From: JAHFUI01 sp041485905
GTDB lineage: Bacteria; Acidobacteriota; Vicinamibacteria; Vicinamibacterales; CAVVIG01
NCBI GenBank assembly: GCA_041485905.1
Contig: JBGPKK010000223.1
Coordinates: 1 to 7,242 of the forward strand
Length of the DNA: 7,242 bases
Direction: 5' to 3'
In this document: in pieces, positions 5,680 to 7,242 of the stretch
Position numbering within the stretch: the stretch's first letter is position 1
Layout: the number at the start of each line of letters is the position of its first letter
The notes under the pieces: generated by a model
Seen by the model: only the letters and a program-made list of their open reading frames with translations
What the model was told of the DNA's origin: nothing
The model's database searches: none
Program-made: the position numbers and the translations under genes

Positions 5680-6159
5680 CTACCCGCCCGTCTTCAGTTC
5701 CGGCTTGGTGTACGACCAGTGTGAATGAATGATCTTCCACTTCCCGTCGATCCGTTGATAGATCTCAGTCGAGTTCCAGCGGGCCGTGGACCTGGGCCCT
5801 CCGTTGATCTGGGCTCCGTAGTCGACGAGGTTAAAGGTCAACACGGCAACGTCACCATGGCGTTGCACCTTCGGATCGACCATCTCGACACGGTCGATGC
5901 TGATCTTGCCGATGAATGGCGCAATGAACTTTCTCAGGGCCTCTTCGCCGTCGATGCGCTTGCCGATCGTCGGATCGAAATAGGTCTCGTCCTCGGACAT
6001 GATGTCGAAGAACCCTTGAGGGTCGCCTTTTCCCCAGCGGTCGAGGGCGCCGCGCTCGAGCGCGATGATGTGTTCCGGCGAATAGTCATCGGCGGCTCGC
6101 GCGCACGTCGTGAGCATCATGAGCGCCGACAGGGCCGCCGTGAAAAGTATTGTTCGCAT
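5680..6159 (-). CDS. exported SnoaL-like/DUF4440 (NTF2-fold) protein
   Basis: A 159-residue minus-strand protein with a signal peptide (MRTILFTAALSALMMLTTCARA, cleavage likely before ADD) and an NTF2-like cone-shaped domain. The helix HIIALERGALDRWGKGDPQGF and FFDIMSEDETYFDP are followed by the strands DVAVLTFNLVDYG and STARWNSTEIYQRIDGKWKIIHSHWSYTKP. That last pair is the signature of the DUF4440/SnoaL group, whose members are ligand-binding proteins or small isomerases and cyclases. No catalytic residue can be named with certainty. Two adjacent ATGs (6162 and 6159) are possible; GGAG at 6168-6171 on the minus strand spaces better (8 bases) to 6159. The gene runs against its neighbours, converging with VOC4 and diverging from attC-like site 3. 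Confidence 0.87.
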   Translation of the reverse strand: MRTILFTAALSALMMLTTCARAADDYSPEHIIALERGALDRWGKGDPQGFFDIMSEDETYFDPTIGKRIDGEEALRKFIAPFIGKISIDRVEMVDPKVQRHGDVAVLTFNLVDYGAQINGGPRSTARWNSTEIYQRIDGKWKIIHSHWSYTKPELKTGG

Positions 6160-6162
6160 CAT

Positions 6163-6315
6163 TCCAGCTCCAGAAACGATTTGCATTCCGGTCTCGACGG
6201 CACACCCGACATGGATCCGCCCGATCCACGCACCGTCCCCGCCGACGTACGCCTCATACATCCCCGATGTACACCCAATCCGCGCCTCGTCCATTTGGAC
6301 ACATCTGCGCAGTGA
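6163..6315. other. intergenic stretch upstream of the SnoaL-like gene
   Basis: Between the minus-strand gene and attC-like site 3 I see no convincing coding region, RNA gene or promoter. Open frames crossing it on both strands have Arg/Pro/His-rich, low-quality translations. It should contain the promoter of the SnoaL-like gene, but no clear -35/-10 pair can be picked out. Confidence 0.5.
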
Positions 6316-6384
6316 GTGTGACAGATTTGCAGCCGGCGACGTCCGGTGCCATCATGATCCGCTGCGGCTCAGATGTTGTTAAAC
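6316..6384 (+). other. attC-like recombination site 3
   Basis: R' is GTTAAAC (6378-6384), a perfect GTTRRRY. R'' is GTGTGAC (6316-6322), which pairs with it at six of seven positions including one G-T. Symmetric 5-base spacers (AGATT and ATGTT) lead to L'' TGCAGCC (6328-6334) and L' GGCTCAG (6366-6372), with one extra C in the 5' arm (TG-C-AGCC against GGCTCA). That is the placement known for attC extrahelical bases. It shares ATTTGCAGCCGGCG with site 2 at the same place in the fold. The central part folds less well than in sites 1 and 2. R'' itself departs from RYYYAAC at two positions, so activity is uncertain. Confidence 0.5.
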
Positions 6385-6564
6385 TCGGTCGTTTCGAATA
6401 CGGATTCCGTACGCGAGGTGGGTCCCGGTCTCTATACAGCGCTTCCGGAAGGAAACGCTGCTGCTGCATATGGTCGAAGGGCGGCGCTCTACGACGCGGT
6501 TCCGGGACGCTCGCGTACCCGTTTGCCGAGAAGATCGCCGAGCGGATCAAAGACGCCAAGCTGA
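6385..6564 (+). pseudogene. possible methyltransferase N-terminal remnant
   Basis: Directly after attC-like site 3 an open frame reads SVVSNTDSVREVGPGLYTAL, PEGNAAAAYGRR and AALYDAVPG before turning into Arg/Ser-rich nonsense near 6508. The run AAAYxRRAALYDAV resembles the start of some class I SAM-dependent methyltransferases (usually followed by a Tyr-Asn-Arg-type segment). I judge this from memory of the family, not from a search. Another frame picks up at about 6515 with AYPFAEKIAERIKDAKLKLA, which could be the continuation after a frameshift or a different fragment. No glycine-rich SAM-binding motif is present, so whatever the origin, no working enzyme is made. Confidence 0.35.
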
Positions 6565-6605
6565 AATTAGCGGCGGCGTGTGCGCGTGAGCCGCGATCGT
6601 TCGGC
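6537..6605 (+). other. weak attC-like site 4
   Basis: GCCGAGC (6537-6543) pairs with GTTCGGC (6599-6605) at all seven positions including one wobble. GATC follows inward on both sides (6545-6548, 6595-6598) with one extra G in the 5' arm. An inner GCGGC/GCCGC stem closes the fold. The end GATCGTTCGGC is identical to the end of site 1 (703-713). R'' does not fit RYYYAAC, so this is the least certain of the four. It ends 27 bases before the next gene. Confidence 0.28.
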
Positions 6606-6632
6606 GCACGCGCTGTAACAGCTGGAGGTCCT

Positions 6633-6851
6633 ATGTTTGGCAACGTCGGGATGCCGGAACTGATCGCTGTGTTTGCCATTGTCGCCATGGCGCTGGTAGT
6701 CGTCTGGCCGGCTGCGCGGATTTGCCGCAGGCTTGGTTACTCACGGTGGCTTGGGATCTTCGCGATTGTGCCGTTGGCCAATCTCCTGCTGCTGTGGTTT
6801 GTGGCGCTGGCTCAATGGCCGTCTTCGGGGACGACTCGGAGCGGCGCCTAA
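6633..6851 (+). CDS. small two-helix membrane protein
   Basis: A 72-residue protein starting at ATG 6633 behind GGAGG (6624-6628, spacing only 4). The N-terminus MFGNVGMPELIAVFAIVAMA looks superficially like TatA/TatB. But it lacks the FGPKKLP amphipathic helix and instead has a short basic loop RICRRLGYSRWLG (about 29-41) and a second helix (about 42-60, IFAIVPLANLLLLWFVALAQW). The pattern PAxRICxRxGYxxWLGxxxxxPLxNLxLLWxxAxxxWP is one I associate with small uncharacterised inner-membrane proteins found next to unrelated enzymes; no function can be assigned. It is followed after 19 bases by the EthD-like gene, so the two probably share a message. Confidence 0.72.
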   Translation: MFGNVGMPELIAVFAIVAMALVVVWPAARICRRLGYSRWLGIFAIVPLANLLLLWFVALAQWPSSGTTRSGA

Positions 6852-6870
6852 TCAACTTGGAGGATTGCCG

Positions 6871-7067
6871 ATGCCGAAGCTGATTGTTCTCTATCCACCG
6901 CCTGCTGACGTGACCACCTTTGAGCGCAGGTACCACTCGGAACACGCTCCAATGGTGGTCCAGAAGATTCCGGGTTTGAAGAAATTCCTCGCGGCGCAAG
7001 TTCTTGGGAGATCTCGACCGGTGGACCGCCTGTGGTCCTGATCGCAGAAGACGACAAGCCTGTTTGA
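6871..7067 (+). pseudogene. EthD-like protein, cut by a frameshift
   Basis: ATG 6871 has a strong GGAGG 7 bases upstream. The frame reads MPKLIVLYPPPADVTTFERR, then YHSEHAPMVVQKIPGLKKFL, matching the start of the EthD/REDY dimeric alpha-beta barrel family (F-x-x-x-Y-H-x-x-H-x-P, residues 17-27, then a KIPGLK strand). After AAQVLG (residue 46) it changes to non-family sequence and stops at 7041 (56 residues). Another frame continues with TGGPPVVLIAEDDKPV to a stop at 7065-7067, resembling the expected PPxYLIAE strand. So a frameshift around 7005-7015 broke the gene, and the usual last 30-40 residues are missing as well. Family members (about 100 residues) are monooxygenase-related or function-unknown proteins. 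The remnant meets the convergent PIN-toxin gene. Confidence 0.65.
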
Positions 7068-7095
7068 GAGGCAAAACACACGTTGACGGCCGGGC

Positions 7096-7242
7096 TCAAT
7101 TCGAAGAAAGGGCGTTGGGTCGCCTGGCGACTTCCGGAAACTTCCTCAGGATGTTTCTGTCAAACGTCGCGAGAGGGAGGTGCCGCTGCACGGCGAGCTC
7201 GACGAACAAGGTGTCGTAGACTGCGGCGCCAGAATTCACCGC
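7096..7242 (-). CDS. PIN-domain (VapC-like) toxin, C-terminal part
   Basis: A minus-strand frame enters from the right edge and ends at 7096-7098, giving 49 residues: GAAVYDTLFVELAVQRHLPL, ATFDRNILRKFPEV, then a short tail. The Y-D-x-x-F/Y-x-x-L-A block with the later T-F/L-D-R-x-L block is the C-terminal half of PIN ribonucleases of VapBC toxin-antitoxin systems. The two aspartates are the last acidic metal ligands. The N-terminal half and any antitoxin gene would lie beyond the window, upstream on the minus strand. VapBC pairs are frequent in cassette arrays and other mobile regions. The identification rests on about 35 residues and is good but partial. Confidence 0.75.
   Translation of the reverse strand, partial: AVNSGAAVYDTLFVELAVQRHLPLATFDRNILRKFPEVARRPNALSSN

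Noticed and set aside
5725..6315. 196-codon plus-strand open frame
   Set aside because: It is the complement of the SnoaL-like gene, which has a signal peptide, a ribosome binding site and family motifs on the minus strand.
6633..6851. TatA/TatB translocase subunit
   Set aside because: The N-terminus is similar for about 10 residues only. The FGPxxLP hinge and amphipathic helix are missing and a second membrane helix follows.
7114..7120. GTTGGGT as an attC R' box near the right end
   Set aside because: It fits the consensus but falls inside the PIN-toxin coding region, and no matching R'', L'' or L' arms are present.
1..7242. CRISPR arrays, tRNA or rRNA genes, transposase or integrase genes
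   Set aside because: No regularly spaced repeats, tRNA cloverleaf, rRNA segment, DDE/HUH transposase or tyrosine recombinase motif was seen on either strand.

Overview
The window looks like a high-GC, accessory-rich stretch of a free-living soil-type bacterium. The best taxonomic clue is the broken 3' end of rpoC at the left edge. Its proline-rich, acidic tail (PSPPPPQPSDDELELERDMEYF) reminds me of Acidobacteriota RpoC C-termini, possibly Vicinamibacterales. That assignment rests on recalled family patterns and was not tested. The other genes fit such a genome: many small VOC (glyoxalase/bleomycin-resistance fold) proteins, an NHL beta-propeller, a DUF4440/SnoaL-like protein, an EthD-like protein and a PIN-domain toxin.

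Layout, left to right. (1) 1-531 is an rpoC 3' fragment, broken by two frame changes and an internal deletion, followed at 535-568 by a very good Rho-independent terminator. (2) 639-713 is an attC-like folded site, then an intact VOC gene (751-1182), a decayed piece of a DUF2306-like gene (1189-1303) and a second VOC gene (1372-1812). (3) 1866-1929 is a second attC-like site, immediately followed by the truncated 5' part of an exported amidohydrolase (1946-2425). Its out-of-frame tail runs into a third VOC gene (2395-2814), which is translationally coupled to a Tat-signal haloacid dehalogenase gene (2811-3653). (4) 3703-4029 is a second, longer DUF2306-like remnant sharing a roughly 90% identical 113-bp block with the first. 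Its stop overlaps the start of an exported NHL propeller gene (4029-5153), which is followed by a fourth VOC gene (5210-5590). (5) On the minus strand lies an exported SnoaL-like gene (5680-6159). (6) 6316-6384 is a third attC-like site, then a methyltransferase-like remnant, a weak fourth site (6537-6605), a 72-residue two-helix membrane protein (6633-6851), an EthD-like gene cut by a frameshift (6871-7067) and the 3' end of a minus-strand PIN-domain (VapC-like) toxin (7096-7242).

How it fits together. There is no single obvious pathway. The VOC3-dehalogenase pair is the only convincing co-translated unit. The rest reads as a collection of small, mostly same-strand, individually useful enzymes separated by short spacers, with three or four imperfect-palindrome sites having integron attC architecture and with several truncated or decayed genes at junctions. 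My main inference is that this is an ageing integron-like cassette array, or the debris of one, beside an rpoC fragment. No integron integrase gene is visible in this window. Long intact reading frames (280 and 374 codons) sit beside the broken ones, which argues that the breaks are real decay and not general sequencing error.
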